Under the pieces are notes generated by a model. That model was not told the origin of the DNA. It ran no database searches and saw nothing but the letters and a program-made list of their open reading frames with translations. The position numbers were made by a program, and so were the translations under genes. This document shows positions 34,926 to 45,124 of a stretch of DNA of 64,000 nucleotides, piece by piece (within the stretch, counting starts at the first letter, position 1; each line of letters opens with the position of its first letter). Origin of the DNA: Nocardia transvalensis NBRC 15921 (GTDB lineage: Bacteria > Actinomycetota > Actinomycetes > Mycobacteriales > Mycobacteriaceae); NCBI RefSeq assembly GCF_000308875.1, contig NZ_BAGL01000027.1:124001-188000 (forward strand), read 5' to 3'.

Positions 34926-36266
34926 ATGAATGTGTGCTCGAAATGGACCGGCCGTGAGGCGCTGGCCTTGCGGGAGGCCACCCTGCTGGGCCAGGAAGCG
35001 TTTGCAGCCTGGGCTGGAGTCTCTGTCGAGGCTGTGAAGAAGTGGGAGCGTCGCAAGGAAACTATTCAGCTCACTCCGCGGTACGCCCAGCAGCTGGATC
35101 GGAAGCTGCAGCAAGCCGAAACCGGCGTCGTCGAGCGGTTCTGGTCGATACTGGGTGGTCCGGCTACCGTGGGCGTCGATGCCGCGCGCAAACTTGGTGC
35201 GCTGCTGGAATCGGGTATCGACGCTGACTACGTGTTGGTGCCGACCCGTACGGCGACGGGAGAGGTTGTTCTGGTGTCGGTGCCGCGCCGCAATTTCATT
35301 CTCGGTATCGGAGCCGGGGTCGCCGGTGCCGCGTTGTCCTCACCGCCGCTGGCCGCTATGTTCGCCGACACGAACATCGACCACGTACAGCACTTCCTCG
35401 ATAAGCGGATGACGATCATCGAGTCCGACAACCTGTACGGCGCGAAGGAAACGCTGCCCGAGGTGCTGACGGCGATCGCGCGGATGCAGGCGTTGAGGCG
35501 CGCCAAAGTCGTTGATTCGCAGACGATTCTGCGACTGCTGGCCATGTACGCCGAGACAGCGGCCTGGCAGTTTCAGGACCAGCGCCTGTTCGATGAGGCG
35601 CAGCACTGGGCGGAGAAAGCCCTCACCTGGTCGCACCAACTCGGGGACAACTACTACGTGGGGTTGGCGCTCGTGCGCATGAGCCAGCTGGCGTGCGACA
35701 TGGACGATTACGAAGGCGGCCGGGAGTTTGCCGAGGAAGCCAGACGTTCGGCGCCACCTGACTCGTTGTTCGCCGCGGCGGCTGTCACTTTCGGCGCTCA
35801 CGCCCAAGCGCTGGCGGGCGAACCGGCCGGGAGTTCCCGCGCCTACGACCAATCGCGGGCGATGGTGGATCGCGCCGACACAGATCCCGAGTGGGGGTTC
35901 TTCCTGGACCAGTCCTACATCGACGCCCACGAGGCATACAGCTTGGCCGAGACAGGCAAATTCCGCTCTGCCGCGCTGCAGTTCGCGGACGCCACCGCGC
36001 GTATGCAGACAGGCTACCCACGAGACAAGGGCGTCTATCTGGCTCGGGCCGCAGTCGCACAGATGGCGGCCGGGGAAATCGAGCCGGCTGCTCAGCTCGG
36101 CCTCGAAGCGCTCCACATCGGGATCGGCACCGAGTCGGGCCGGATCATGTCGAAGGTGGTACAGCTGGGCGAAGGGATCGACTCTGCCAGCACGCAGCCC
36201 AACGTCGGCGAGTTCGTCACCGCGTACAAGGAGTGGAAGGACCCGAGTTGCCCCGACCCTACGTAG
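34926..36266 (+). CDS. XRE-type regulator with TPR-like C-terminus
   Basis: Protein of 446 residues. An HTH at about 12-45 (LREATLLGQEAFAAWAGVS then VEAVKKWERRK) is followed by a linker with twin arginines and a hydrophobic run (VPRRNFILGIGAGVAGAA, 119-136) and then a long helical repeat part (150-430) of TPR type. This architecture is common among actinobacterial regulators of the NsdA-like group; the Tat-like run mid-protein is a family trait and not an export signal. ATG at 34926. Its stop overlaps the start of the RibD-type reductase by 19 bp, so they are co-expressed. Codon use is lower in G+C than the core genes. Confidence 0.85.
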   Translation: MNVCSKWTGREALALREATLLGQEAFAAWAGVSVEAVKKWERRKETIQLTPRYAQQLDRKLQQAETGVVERFWSILGGPATVGVDAARKLGALLESGIDADYVLVPTRTATGEVVLVSVPRRNFILGIGAGVAGAALSSPPLAAMFADTNIDHVQHFLDKRMTIIESDNLYGAKETLPEVLTAIARMQALRRAKVVDSQTILRLLAMYAETAAWQFQDQRLFDEAQHWAEKALTWSHQLGDNYYVGLALVRMSQLACDMDDYEGGREFAEEARRSAPPDSLFAAAAVTFGAHAQALAGEPAGSSRAYDQSRAMVDRADTDPEWGFFLDQSYIDAHEAYSLAETGKFRSAALQFADATARMQTGYPRDKGVYLARAAVAQMAAGEIEPAAQLGLEALHIGIGTESGRIMSKVVQLGEGIDSASTQPNVGEFVTAYKEWKDPSCPDPT

Positions 36267-36943
36267 TCTCATCCGTTGCAGTCAGCATCGACGGCTATAT
36301 CGATGACACGATTCCCGAGCGGCTTCACCTGTCGAACTCGGAGGATTTCGACCGCGTCGACCAGGTGCGAACCGAGTCGGACGCGATCCTCATCGGCGCG
36401 GAAACGCTACGGCGCGACAACCCGCGGCTGATTATCAAGAGCGACGATCGACGAGCGGCCCGCGTTGCGGCTGGCAAACCGGGACATCTGCAGAAGATCG
36501 TGGTCACTCGATCCGGTGACCTTGATGCCGCCGCCAACTTCTGGCATCACGGTGTCGACGAACAACGGCCGATCGTATACACCACCGAAGCCGGTGCGGA
36601 GAAACTGGGGGATCGCCTCGGAGAGCTTGCCACCGTGGTGTCGCTGGGCGAGGCAGTCGACTTCGCCGCGCTGCTCGATGACCTCGGAGACCGCGGAATC
36701 GGGCAGCTGATGATCGAAGGCGGTACCAGTATCCACACCGCGGTGCTCTCGGCCGGTCTCGTCGACGAACTTCACGTCGCTGTCGCACCCCTGCTGGTCG
36801 GGCAAGCCGATGCACCACGGTTCGTGAACCCGGCAGAGTTTCCGGGCGGCACACGGCGACGGATGCGGCTGGTGGACATCACGCAGGTAGGCGACGTCGC
36901 ATTGCTTCGATACCACCCCAAGCAGGAATCCTCCGACGGTTAA
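36248..36943 (+). CDS. RibD C-terminal-type reductase (dihydrofolate-reductase fold)
   Basis: Protein of 231 residues. N-terminal strand YVVSSVAVSIDGYIDD, then ESDAILIGAETLRRDNPRL, and the signature LMIEGGTSIHTAVLSAGLVDELHVAVAPLLVG identify the RibD C-terminal family, NADPH-dependent reductases of 5-amino-6-ribosylaminouracil type. The deaminase domain of a full RibD is absent, so this may be a specialised pteridine or nucleotide reductase. TTG at 36248 is used because GGAAGG lies just upstream and homology begins at once; the start lies within the regulator's last codons. It fits a nucleotide-chemistry island. Confidence 0.85.
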   Translation: MPRPYVVSSVAVSIDGYIDDTIPERLHLSNSEDFDRVDQVRTESDAILIGAETLRRDNPRLIIKSDDRRAARVAAGKPGHLQKIVVTRSGDLDAAANFWHHGVDEQRPIVYTTEAGAEKLGDRLGELATVVSLGEAVDFAALLDDLGDRGIGQLMIEGGTSIHTAVLSAGLVDELHVAVAPLLVGQADAPRFVNPAEFPGGTRRRMRLVDITQVGDVALLRYHPKQESSDG

Positions 36944-36977
36944 GCTTCGGTGCGCGGTTTCGGCGGCAATGCCGGAG

Positions 36978-37232
36978 TTATCGGCGCCGTGCTCTCGGCG
37001 TAGCCGTGGGTTTTGCGCTGGTGTTGTCCGCGGGCGTCAACACGCAGCGTGGGCACAGCTGGCCGCCGGTAACTGGCCTTGTTGCCGCGAGGGCAACGAA
37101 TTCGACCAGGCCGACCCAGCTTCTGTTGTTGATTCGTGCCCAGCCTCGCAGTAGGCCGGGCACGGTCCCGGTTAGGTTGAGCCCGCCGACCTTGATCCTC
37201 ATGGTCCGCGGGGCTGCGCACGACCGGGCCAT
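36978..37232 (-). CDS. small hypothetical protein
   Basis: 84 residues, basic, with MRIKVGGLNLTGTVPGLLRG, then RSWVGLVEFVALAATRPVTG and a C-terminal Cys pair in QLCPRC. Frame composition is more natural than that of the competing frames on either strand, but no clear ribosome binding site is seen. Treated as a possible gene. An alternative start is the Met ten residues in. Confidence 0.45.
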   Translation of the reverse strand: MARSCAAPRTMRIKVGGLNLTGTVPGLLRGWARINNRSWVGLVEFVALAATRPVTGGQLCPRCVLTPADNTSAKPTATPRARRR

Positions 37233-37390
37233 GTAGCCGCGCTTGTGCAGTCGAACAAGTCGTGCTGATCGATGTCGAATTACTGCCGATAGTGCCCCGG
37301 CGCGGGCGGTCGTACTGTGCAGGAAAGCGGTGTTTCGGCCGCGTGAATCATCCCGGTGACGCGGGATCGGTGGATGGGGAGTTGTTGTCG

Positions 37391-38734
37391 ATGAGGACAG
37401 CGTTACGTCGTCGGGTGCTGCCGTTGGCGGCTGCGGGCGCGTTGTTGGCGAGTGCGCTCGGGAGCGGGAGCGCATTCGCCGATCCGGATTTCCCGCCCTC
37501 GTTCCCGCCCGATCAGAATCAGCTGCCGCAATTGCCGAGCGAGCCGGATATCTATGACGCGCTGCCCGTTCCGGCGCCCGACAACGATCCCTGGTACGCC
37601 GATCCGCCGAATCTCGCGGAGCTGAATCCCGGCGACATCATCCGCGACCGGGTGGTGCAGACCCGGCTGGTGGGCATTCCGGTTCCGGTGTTCACCAAGC
37701 AACTCCTGTTCCGCACCACCGATGTGCACGGTCGGCCCATCGCCACGGCCACCACCGTCATCGTGCCCGGTATCCCGTGGGTGGGCAGCGCGCGGCCGGT
37801 CGTCTCGTTCCAGGAGGCCATCGACTCCACCGATTCCTCCTGCAATCCCTCGCACACGCTGCAGGTCGGCACGTTCAAGGAGATCGCGCTGGCACAATTC
37901 TGGATCGCGCAGGGATTCGCGTTCAACGTGCCCGACTTCGACGGCAAGTTCAATACGTTCAACACCTACGACGAGGGCCAGATGGTTCTCGACAGCCTGC
38001 GCGCGATGAAGAACGACGCCGCGCTGGGCCTGCGCGATTCCGGTATCGCCATGTACGGCTTCTCCGGCGGCGGTTCGGCCACTGCGCGGGCCGCCGAATT
38101 GCGGCAGAGTTACGCGCCCGACGTGAATATCGTGGGCGCCGCATTCGGCGGCGTGCCACCGAGTCTCGGCGCCATCGCCGATTACGCCACGGTGCCCCGG
38201 CCCGGTATGACCGGGATGAGCAGCTTCACCATGTGGCTCGGCGCGGCCGCGCTGGCCCGGGAATTCCCGGACGAATTCGATCCGAGGCGGATGCTGAATG
38301 CCGAAGGGCAGCAGATCATCCGGGATCTGCGGAGCCGCTGCGTGTATTCCGCCGCGCTCACGGGAATGTACCGGCCGATCAGCGACTACTACGCGCCCGG
38401 CTCGCTCGGGCTGAACGATCCCGACGTGCAGCGGGTGTTGCGGAGCCAGAGTCTCGGCAAGCACGTGCCCGATATCCCGCTGCTGTGGTGGAACGGAGTG
38501 TGGGACGAGCTGATTCCGACCTCGATCGTGCTGCCCACCGTCAACGACTACTGGCAGCGGGGCGCGGACCTGCGCTACTACACCATGCCGGTGCCCGAGC
38601 ACATCACCAACGCGGTCGCGGGCTGGCCGCCGGCCACGGCCTGGATCAGCGCGATCCTGCGCGGCCTGCCCCCGGGCCCGACGTTCAAGCTGGACTATCC
38701 CTCGCCGCTGCCCCCGGGATTTCCGGGCGCCTGA
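37391..38734 (+). CDS. secreted lipase (actinobacterial secretory-lipase family)
   Basis: Exported hydrolase of 447 residues. Signal peptide 1-30 (RRRVLPLAAAGALLASALGSG, cut after AFA). The nucleophile motif is GFSGGG, the oxyanion region VPGIPW, the acid lies near WWNGVWDELIP and the His in VPEHITNAV. Family members cleave triglycerides or esters outside the cell. ATG at 37391 with GGGGAG 9 bases before. The last codons (GGATTTCCGGGCGCC) form the beginning of the downstream 47-bp tandem array, so the repeat arose from the gene end or was captured by it. Confidence 0.92.
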   Translation: MRTALRRRVLPLAAAGALLASALGSGSAFADPDFPPSFPPDQNQLPQLPSEPDIYDALPVPAPDNDPWYADPPNLAELNPGDIIRDRVVQTRLVGIPVPVFTKQLLFRTTDVHGRPIATATTVIVPGIPWVGSARPVVSFQEAIDSTDSSCNPSHTLQVGTFKEIALAQFWIAQGFAFNVPDFDGKFNTFNTYDEGQMVLDSLRAMKNDAALGLRDSGIAMYGFSGGGSATARAAELRQSYAPDVNIVGAAFGGVPPSLGAIADYATVPRPGMTGMSSFTMWLGAAALAREFPDEFDPRRMLNAEGQQIIRDLRSRCVYSAALTGMYRPISDYYAPGSLGLNDPDVQRVLRSQSLGKHVPDIPLLWWNGVWDELIPTSIVLPTVNDYWQRGADLRYYTMPVPEHITNAVAGWPPATAWISAILRGLPPGPTFKLDYPSPLPPGFPGA

Positions 38735-38873
38735 GGATCCGGAACCCCGACCCGCCGACGTCCGGATTGCCGTGAGCCTCAGAATCCCGAACCCCGACCC
38801 GCCGACGTCCGGATTTCCGGGAGCCTCAGAATCCCGAACCCCGACCCGCCGACGTCCGGATTTCCGGGAGCCT
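38717..38873. repeat. 47-bp tandem repeat, three units plus a partial, starting inside the lipase CDS
   Basis: Units at 38717-38763, 38764-38810 and 38811-38857, then about 16 bases of a fourth. Each opens with a GGATT-like start and ends GACGTCC. Unit 1 includes the last five sense codons and stop of the lipase gene. Units 2 and 3 differ at two or three bases. The start of the array in coding sequence makes the direction of growth visible. Confidence 0.9.
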
Positions 38874-38976
38874 GACGGTCGGGGTCCGTAATGTCGGGGC
38901 CGTGGGTGACAATCGAGGTCTCGGGGAACATATCCGCGTCCCCGGCACGGAGTCACCGGAACGGGGGAGCAGCCCT

Positions 38977-39677
38977 ATGTCCTTCGCACACCAGGATCGG
39001 CCGGTGCCGGTCGCCGAGAGCGAGCGCCGGAAGCCGCTCGACTACAGCAATTTCGGCGTCGTGCGGGGGCTGATCAGGACCCGCCTCTACTCGACCGAGT
39101 CCGTGGGAGTGGACGTGGTCCGGCGCGTGGTCGCGCCGGGCCTGGTCCAGCGGGTCGTGATCGATCGGGGAGACGCCGTCCTCGCGGTCACTTACGACCT
39201 GTTGCGGCACTGGTCGATCGACGAATTCCAGCTGTTCCTCCTGGCCGAGCGCAACGTGCGCGCGGAGGGCGGCGTCCTGCTCCACCGCGCCGACTTCGAC
39301 CTCCCGCTCGCCGCGGGCCTGCCGCCGCTGACGCTGCTGGCCGGGCCGGAATACCTGACCGCCCATGCCCGCTGGCTCGGGGACTACCCCGTGACCGGCC
39401 CCGGCGGCGCACTGCTGATCATGCCGTCGAAGCAGATCATGTACGCCTATCCGATCACCGGTCCCGAGGCGTCCACGGCCGTGACGGTGCTCGCGCAGCT
39501 GGCGATCGTGTCGTATGCCGACGAGGCCTGGCCGATCAACCCCTGGGTGTACTGGTGGCGCAACGGGAATCTGGATCTCGCCGCCACCACCCGCCACGAC
39601 GACGAACATCTCGAGGTCCGCCCCACCGGGCGTTTCCAGCGGTTCGTCGCGAGCCTCGACGGGCCGCCGACGCGCGC

Positions 39678-39681
<4 letters not shown>
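38977..39681 (+). CDS. conserved hypothetical protein
   Basis: Protein of 234 residues, soluble by prediction. Features: ESERRKPLDYSNFGVVRGLI at the N-terminus, a central stretch AVTYDLLRHWSIDEFQLF, and a Trp-rich region EAWPINPWVYWWRNGN near residue 200. I recognise no family. ATG at 38977 follows GGGGGAG. The stop codon overlaps that of the P450 (tail to tail, 4 bp). The upstream gap is the 47-bp array. Confidence 0.75.
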
Positions 39682-40889
<1,208 letters not shown>

Positions 40890-41223
40890 TTGCCCTCAGT
40901 CCTTTCGGCGTTACGGAAAAACGGTCCGGCTAGCGCCGATGCAGTCTCCGCATCCGGTCGGCGAGGATATGCGCGCGCCCGCGGGAGATCGTGACGGTAC
41001 GGCGGGCCGATACGGCCGGTGCCGCGCGGCGCCCGGCGATCGATCGGCCGGGCCTGCATCGGTGGAAAGGGTCGAGCGGCGGTGACCGTAACAATCTCGT
41101 GGCGCGGGCCCGAAATTCCGCGCGCGTGTCCGGCGGGCTCGGCGTGCCGCGAGAACGCGAGGGCGGGACCGTGACCCGGACGGCCTTCCCGCGCAAGGCG
41201 TTCAGCTCGAGGAGTGTCCGGCC
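40890..41223. other. 334-bp gap upstream of the P450
   Basis: I see no well-supported gene. A frame on the minus strand at 40930-41196 is Arg-rich and lacks a ribosome binding site; the opposite frames are no better. It is likely promoter region for the P450 plus untranslated DNA. Confidence 0.4.
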
Positions 41224-41442
41224 CTACGCGGCGCCGGGCGACACCGCCTGGGCGTCGCGGAGTTCCTGCTCGATCGCCAGCGCGGCGTGACGCTGCCCGG
41301 ACGCCCGTAACTGCGCGATCCGCTCGTAGACGGCCGTGATGCCGTATTCCCTTGTGACATCCAGAATTCCGACGCGGTGGACAAGGCGCGGAGGGGATGT
41401 CACGGTGGTGGTGACGGCCGTGGTGCGGATGGCATCGGTCAC
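41224..41442 (-). CDS. small hypothetical protein
   Basis: 72 residues, with a C-terminal helix ITAVYERIAQLRASGQ then HAALAIEQELRDAQ. It starts with GTG at 41442, divergent from the DUF5753 regulator gene, an arrangement often seen for small partners of these regulators. No family assigned. Confidence is moderate because the frame is short. Confidence 0.5.
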   Translation of the reverse strand: MTDAIRTTAVTTTVTSPPRLVHRVGILDVTREYGITAVYERIAQLRASGQRHAALAIEQELRDAQAVSPGAA

Positions 41443-41596
41443 GAGGGTCCCCCTGTAAGACGCGGTCCCGATGTGTGCAATTCGAGTCTACCGTGCCGTT
41501 GCACGTGCAGCAGCACGTGCAACGCTCGTGGCGATACGGCCGAAGGTGTTGTGGCACACTCGATGACGCGCTACGGCGATTCGTTCAGGAGGAACC

Positions 41597-42529
41597 GTGA
41601 TCGGGAGCAACGCAGCCAGGGCCGAATCCGCTGGTGGAGGCGGTCCGGACGCGGACCCGGCCCTACTGCGCCTGGTGCTCGGCGCGCGGTTGCGGCGTCT
41701 TCGCGAGGCCGCGGGCATCAGCGGGCAGGCCGCGGGCCAGGCGATTCGCGCCTCGCATTCCAAGATCAGCCGGCTGGAGGCGGGGCGAGTCGGGTTCCGG
41801 GCCATCGATATCGACGACCTGCTGACCCTGTACGGCGTGGACGATCCCGCCACCCGCGCCGAATTCCAGCAGCTGGCGGAGCAGGCGAACGCCACCGGCC
41901 GCTGGCAGGTCGACGGCGACTACGCCGGGCAGCGCCTGGACACCTACCTGGCGCTCGAGGACGCCGCCTCGGTGGTGCGCTCCTACGCCCCCGGCGTGAT
42001 CCCCGAACTGTTGCAGACCGCCGCGTACGCGCACGCGGTCTCCGCGATCGCCCGGCCCGGATCCACCTCGGAGGTGCAGCGGCGCGTCGAACTGCTGATG
42101 CGGCGGCAGCGCCTGCTCCGGCGCGCGGACGCGCCGAAGGTGTGGCTGGTGATCGAGGAGGCGGTGCTGCGCCGCCCGCTCGGCGGCGTCGACATCTGGC
42201 GCGATCAGCTCGGCCATCTCGCCGCCGTCGCGGCCCGCGCCGAGGTCACCGTGCAGATCCTGCCCGACCACATCGGCGGCCCCGCCATCAGCTCCGTGCC
42301 GTTCACGCTGCTGCGCTTCGCCGAACCCGACCTGTCCGACATCGTCCACCTGCACCACGCCACCGGCGCCCAATTCCTCGACCGGCGTGGCGATCTGGAC
42401 ACCTACCACGCGATCTGGGACCGGCTGTGCGTGCACGCCGCGCCGCCGGAACGCAGCCTGGACCTGATCGCCTCCCTCGCCGCGGACCGCGCCGCGCGCT
42501 CGGAGACCCCGCACACCTGGGACCGCTGA
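41597..42529 (+). CDS. XRE-family regulator with DUF5753 domain
   Basis: Protein of 310 residues. HTH at residues about 26-70 (LRRLREAAGISGQAAGQAIR then SHSKISRLEAGR) and the C-terminal DUF5753 domain (about 105-290; VRSYAPGVIPELLQTAAYAHAV, LVIEEAVLRRP, VQILPDHIGG). These are WhiJ-like actinobacterial regulators usually paired with small DUF397 or similar partners. GTG at 41597 with AGGAGG upstream. It converges on the ABC permease gene with an 8-bp gap. Its role in regulating the NRPS unit is possible but not shown. Confidence 0.92.
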   Translation: MIGSNAARAESAGGGGPDADPALLRLVLGARLRRLREAAGISGQAAGQAIRASHSKISRLEAGRVGFRAIDIDDLLTLYGVDDPATRAEFQQLAEQANATGRWQVDGDYAGQRLDTYLALEDAASVVRSYAPGVIPELLQTAAYAHAVSAIARPGSTSEVQRRVELLMRRQRLLRRADAPKVWLVIEEAVLRRPLGGVDIWRDQLGHLAAVAARAEVTVQILPDHIGGPAISSVPFTLLRFAEPDLSDIVHLHHATGAQFLDRRGDLDTYHAIWDRLCVHAAPPERSLDLIASLAADRAARSETPHTWDR

Positions 42530-42537
42530 CCCGATCG

Positions 42538-43353
42538 TCATCGCCGGCTCGTGCGGCGGTAGCCGATCGCGGCGGGTGCGGCGCAGACGAGGATCGCGCC
42601 CGCGCACCACAGCACCGTCAGCGTGAGTGAATGGGCCAGCGGCCCGCCTAGCGACAGCGCGCGCATGGCGTCCACCGCGACCGACATCGGCTGGTTGCGC
42701 ACCACCGGCTGCAACCACTGCGGATAGGCCGCCAGCGGGACGAATCCGGTGCCGAAGAACATCAGCAGCGAGGTCAGGATCGTCACCCCCTCCACCAGAG
42801 CCGATTTCGCGGTGAAGACGGCGATGGCGGTGACCATGGTCGCGAAGGCGAGCCCGAACAGCACCGGGATCAGGACGAATCCGGCGGCGGCCAGGACGCC
42901 CTGCTGGAAGCGGAAGCCCAGCAGGTAGCCGACCAGCACGACGACACATGTCCCCGCGAGGATCCGGCAGCCCTCCGCCAGCACTCGGGCCGCGAGCCCG
43001 GAGGCGCGGTGCACCGGCAGCACCCAGAACCGGGCGAGCAGGCCCGCGTCGCGTTCCCGGCCGAGCATCACCCCGCCCGCGACGGCCCCCGACAGCGCCC
43101 CGACGATCGCGACCATCGGCACCGACCCGTACAGCGCGCTGGTTCCGGAGAACCGCTGGATCTGCCCGCCGATCACGGTGTCGAGCATGAACAGCAGCAG
43201 GCAGGGGATGAGCAGCGTCTCCAGGAGCGTGACCGGGCTGCGCGTCCAGCGCAGCAGCAACCGCTGCGTTTGGATCACGGTGTGCCGCACCAGGGCCGGC
43301 AGCGTCCGCTCGTCGACGGCCGCGTCGTGCCGCGCGGGTATCCGTACCGTCAT
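42538..43353 (-). CDS. ABC-2-type permease (DrrB-like), second
   Basis: Membrane protein of 271 residues with six helices. It opens with a cytoplasmic segment (RHTVIQTQRLLLRWTRSP), then LLIPCLLLFMLDTVIGG, and has the typical GRERDAGLLARFWVLP loop and NQPMSVAVDAMRALSLGGP near the end. It pairs with the upstream permease and the ATPase to form a daunorubicin-resistance-like exporter. ATG at 43353 overlaps the previous stop (ATGA). It is the last gene of the NRPS transcription unit. It probably exports or gives immunity to the NRPS product. Confidence 0.9.
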   Translation of the reverse strand: MTVRIPARHDAAVDERTLPALVRHTVIQTQRLLLRWTRSPVTLLETLLIPCLLLFMLDTVIGGQIQRFSGTSALYGSVPMVAIVGALSGAVAGGVMLGRERDAGLLARFWVLPVHRASGLAARVLAEGCRILAGTCVVVLVGYLLGFRFQQGVLAAAGFVLIPVLFGLAFATMVTAIAVFTAKSALVEGVTILTSLLMFFGTGFVPLAAYPQWLQPVVRNQPMSVAVDAMRALSLGGPLAHSLTLTVLWCAGAILVCAAPAAIGYRRTSRR

Positions 43354-44159
43354 GCCCTGCTCCGTCCGACTCGGCCGGCGAAGACGATGCCCGCCAGCAG
43401 TAGTGCGCCCACCCACAGCAGCGCCGGGCCCACCGCGGACCACGTCACCGCGGCGGCCGCGCGGCTGTCGCCCGCGAGCGTCCGCAGCGCGATCGCGAAC
43501 TGCGAGACCGGTTGATTGCGCACGAAAGGCTGTACCCAGTGCGGGAATTGCGAGGCCGGGGCGAGGCCCGTCGACAGCATGCCGAAGATGAGCGGCGGCA
43601 GTACGAGAGCCTGGGTGGTCGCCTCGGGACTCTTCGATACGGTGCCGATGACATCCGCCCCGAGCGTGAACGCGATGCCGATCGCGAGGCCCAGCAGGAG
43701 GAACCCGGCGGTGTGCGCGGCATCGAGATAGAAGCGGAAGCCGATGAGGTGTCCGCAGACCAGAGCCGCGGCGAGCGCGATGAGCAGCCGGAACATAGTG
43801 CTCGCCATGCGCGCCGCCACCGGCACCACCGGCGGGATGGGCATGGTGCCGAACCGGCGGTCGAGGCCGGACACCGCGTCGGTGGCGGCCCGGAAGGCGG
43901 CCCCGATGGCGCTGAACGCCGCCGCCTGCAGGATGACGATCGGCATCATGAACTGGGCGTAGCTGCTGAATCCGGTGCCGGAGAACGACATCACGCGATC
44001 CAGCGGCAGGTAGAAGCTGGCGGTGAACGCGGCGGGGGCGAGGACCGAACCCAGCACCTCCCCGGTCTTCACCGACGGGGAGATGAGCCGGGTGGTCAGC
44101 ACCCACCACTGCTGCGTGGTCGCCGGCGCCGCGCGCAGGGCGGTCTGCCACGCGGTCAC
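43350..44159 (-). CDS. ABC-2-type permease (DrrB-like), first
   Basis: Membrane protein of 269 residues, six helices, similar in layout to the next permease (TRLISPSVKTGEVLGSVLAPAAF; FMMPIVILQAAAFSAIGAAF; FVRNQPVSQFAIALRTLAGD). GTG at 44159 overlaps the ATPase stop (GTGA). Two unlike permeases with one ATPase suggest a heterodimer. Strictly coupled to the ATPase and the second permease. Confidence 0.9.
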   Translation of the reverse strand: MTAWQTALRAAPATTQQWWVLTTRLISPSVKTGEVLGSVLAPAAFTASFYLPLDRVMSFSGTGFSSYAQFMMPIVILQAAAFSAIGAAFRAATDAVSGLDRRFGTMPIPPVVPVAARMASTMFRLLIALAAALVCGHLIGFRFYLDAAHTAGFLLLGLAIGIAFTLGADVIGTVSKSPEATTQALVLPPLIFGMLSTGLAPASQFPHWVQPFVRNQPVSQFAIALRTLAGDSRAAAAVTWSAVGPALLWVGALLLAGIVFAGRVGRSRA

Positions 44160-45124
44160 CGCTCGGCCCGCCCGTCGGCCAGGTGCCCGGTGAGCTTCAG
44201 GAAGACGTCGTCGAGCGACGGCCGCCGCAGCGCGATGTCGACCAGTTCCACGCCCGCGGTGTCCAGTCGGCGCAGCGCCTCGGCGAGGGTCTTGTGCCCG
44301 TCGGGCGCGGGAATCGCGATGCGGTCCGAATCACCCGACAGCACAGTGCGATTCGGCTCGGGAAGCAGGCTTCCCAGGGCGGCGGCGATGGCGGGCAGAT
44401 CATTGAGGTCCAGTGGCACGACCTCGCAGTAGCTGCCGCCGGTGCGGGATTTCAGCTCGTCCGCGGTGCCCTCGGCGATGACGACGCCGTGGTCGATCAC
44501 GATGATGCGGTCGCACAGCGCGTCCGCCTCCTCGAGGTACTGCGTGGTGAGCAGCGTCGTGATGCCCTCCTTCCGGAATCCGGAGACCAGATCCCAGACC
44601 CCTTGGCGGCTGCGCGGATCCAGCCCGGTCGTCGGCTCGTCCAGGAAGACCACGTCGGGCCGGACGACCAGCCCGCAGGCGATATCGATGCGCCGCCGCA
44701 TGCCGCCGGAGTAGGTGCCCACCTTCCGGTCGGCGGCGCCCTCCAGATCGAATTCGGCGAGCAGTTCGGTGGCGCGGGCGCGGGCGGTGCGCTTGCGCAG
44801 GCCCATCAGCCGCCCGAACATCACCAGATTCTCGGCGCCGGTGAGCATGTCGTCGAGGGCGGCGAACTGCCCCGTGAGCATGATCGATCGGCGCACCGCG
44901 GCCGGATCGGCGACCACGTCGTGCCCGGCGACGAGCGCCCGGCCGCGGTCGGGCGGGATCAGGGTGGACAGGATGTTCACCGTGGTGGTCTTGCCGGCGC
45001 CGTTCGGGCCGAGTACGCCCAGCACCTCACCCGCCGCCGCCTCGAAATGGATTCCGCGCAGGGCGGATACGGGTCCGAAGGATTTCTCGATGCCCTCGAC
45101 GAGGACTCCGCCAGGGTTGTTCAC
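44156..45124 (-). CDS. ABC transporter ATPase (DrrA-like)
   Basis: ATPase of 322 residues. Walker [11 protein letters not shown] (39-48), Q-loop [10 protein letters not shown], signature YSGGMRRR, Walker [14 protein letters not shown], then a 90-residue C-terminal domain as in DrrA ([14 protein letters not shown] ... [15 protein letters not shown]). It powers an ABC-2 exporter for a peptide or drug. GTG at 45124 overlaps the NRPS stop codon, so translation is coupled to the synthetase. The product of the NRPS is the likely cargo. Confidence 0.93.
   Translation of the reverse strand: MNNPGGVLVEGIEKSFGPVSALRGIHFEAAAGEVLGVLGPNGAGKTTTVNILSTLIPPDRGRALVAGHDVVADPAAVRRSIMLTGQFAALDDMLTGAENLVMFGRLMGLRKRTARARATELLAEFDLEGAADRKVGTYSGGMRRRIDIACGLVVRPDVVFLDEPTTGLDPRSRQGVWDLVSGFRKEGITTLLTTQYLEEADALCDRIIVIDHGVVIAEGTADELKSRTGGSYCEVVPLDLNDLPAIAAALGSLLPEPNRTVLSGDSDRIAIPAPDGHKTLAEALRRLDTAGVELVDIALRRPSLDDVFLKLTGHLADGRAER

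Noticed and set aside
34926..36266. Tat-exported protein because of the twin-arginine stretch at residue 121
   Set aside because: The motif lies mid-protein after an HTH domain; this is a common trait of XRE-TPR regulators.
30600..37300. Integrative element with att sites or integrase
   Set aside because: I found no integrase, transposase, tRNA or flanking direct repeats; only lower G+C and gene content suggest transfer.
38717..38873. CRISPR-like array
   Set aside because: Units are contiguous without spacers and no cas genes are present; it is a plain tandem repeat.
40930..41196. Possible small gene upstream of the P450
   Set aside because: Arg-rich translation, no ribosome binding site, and equally open frames on the opposite strand.
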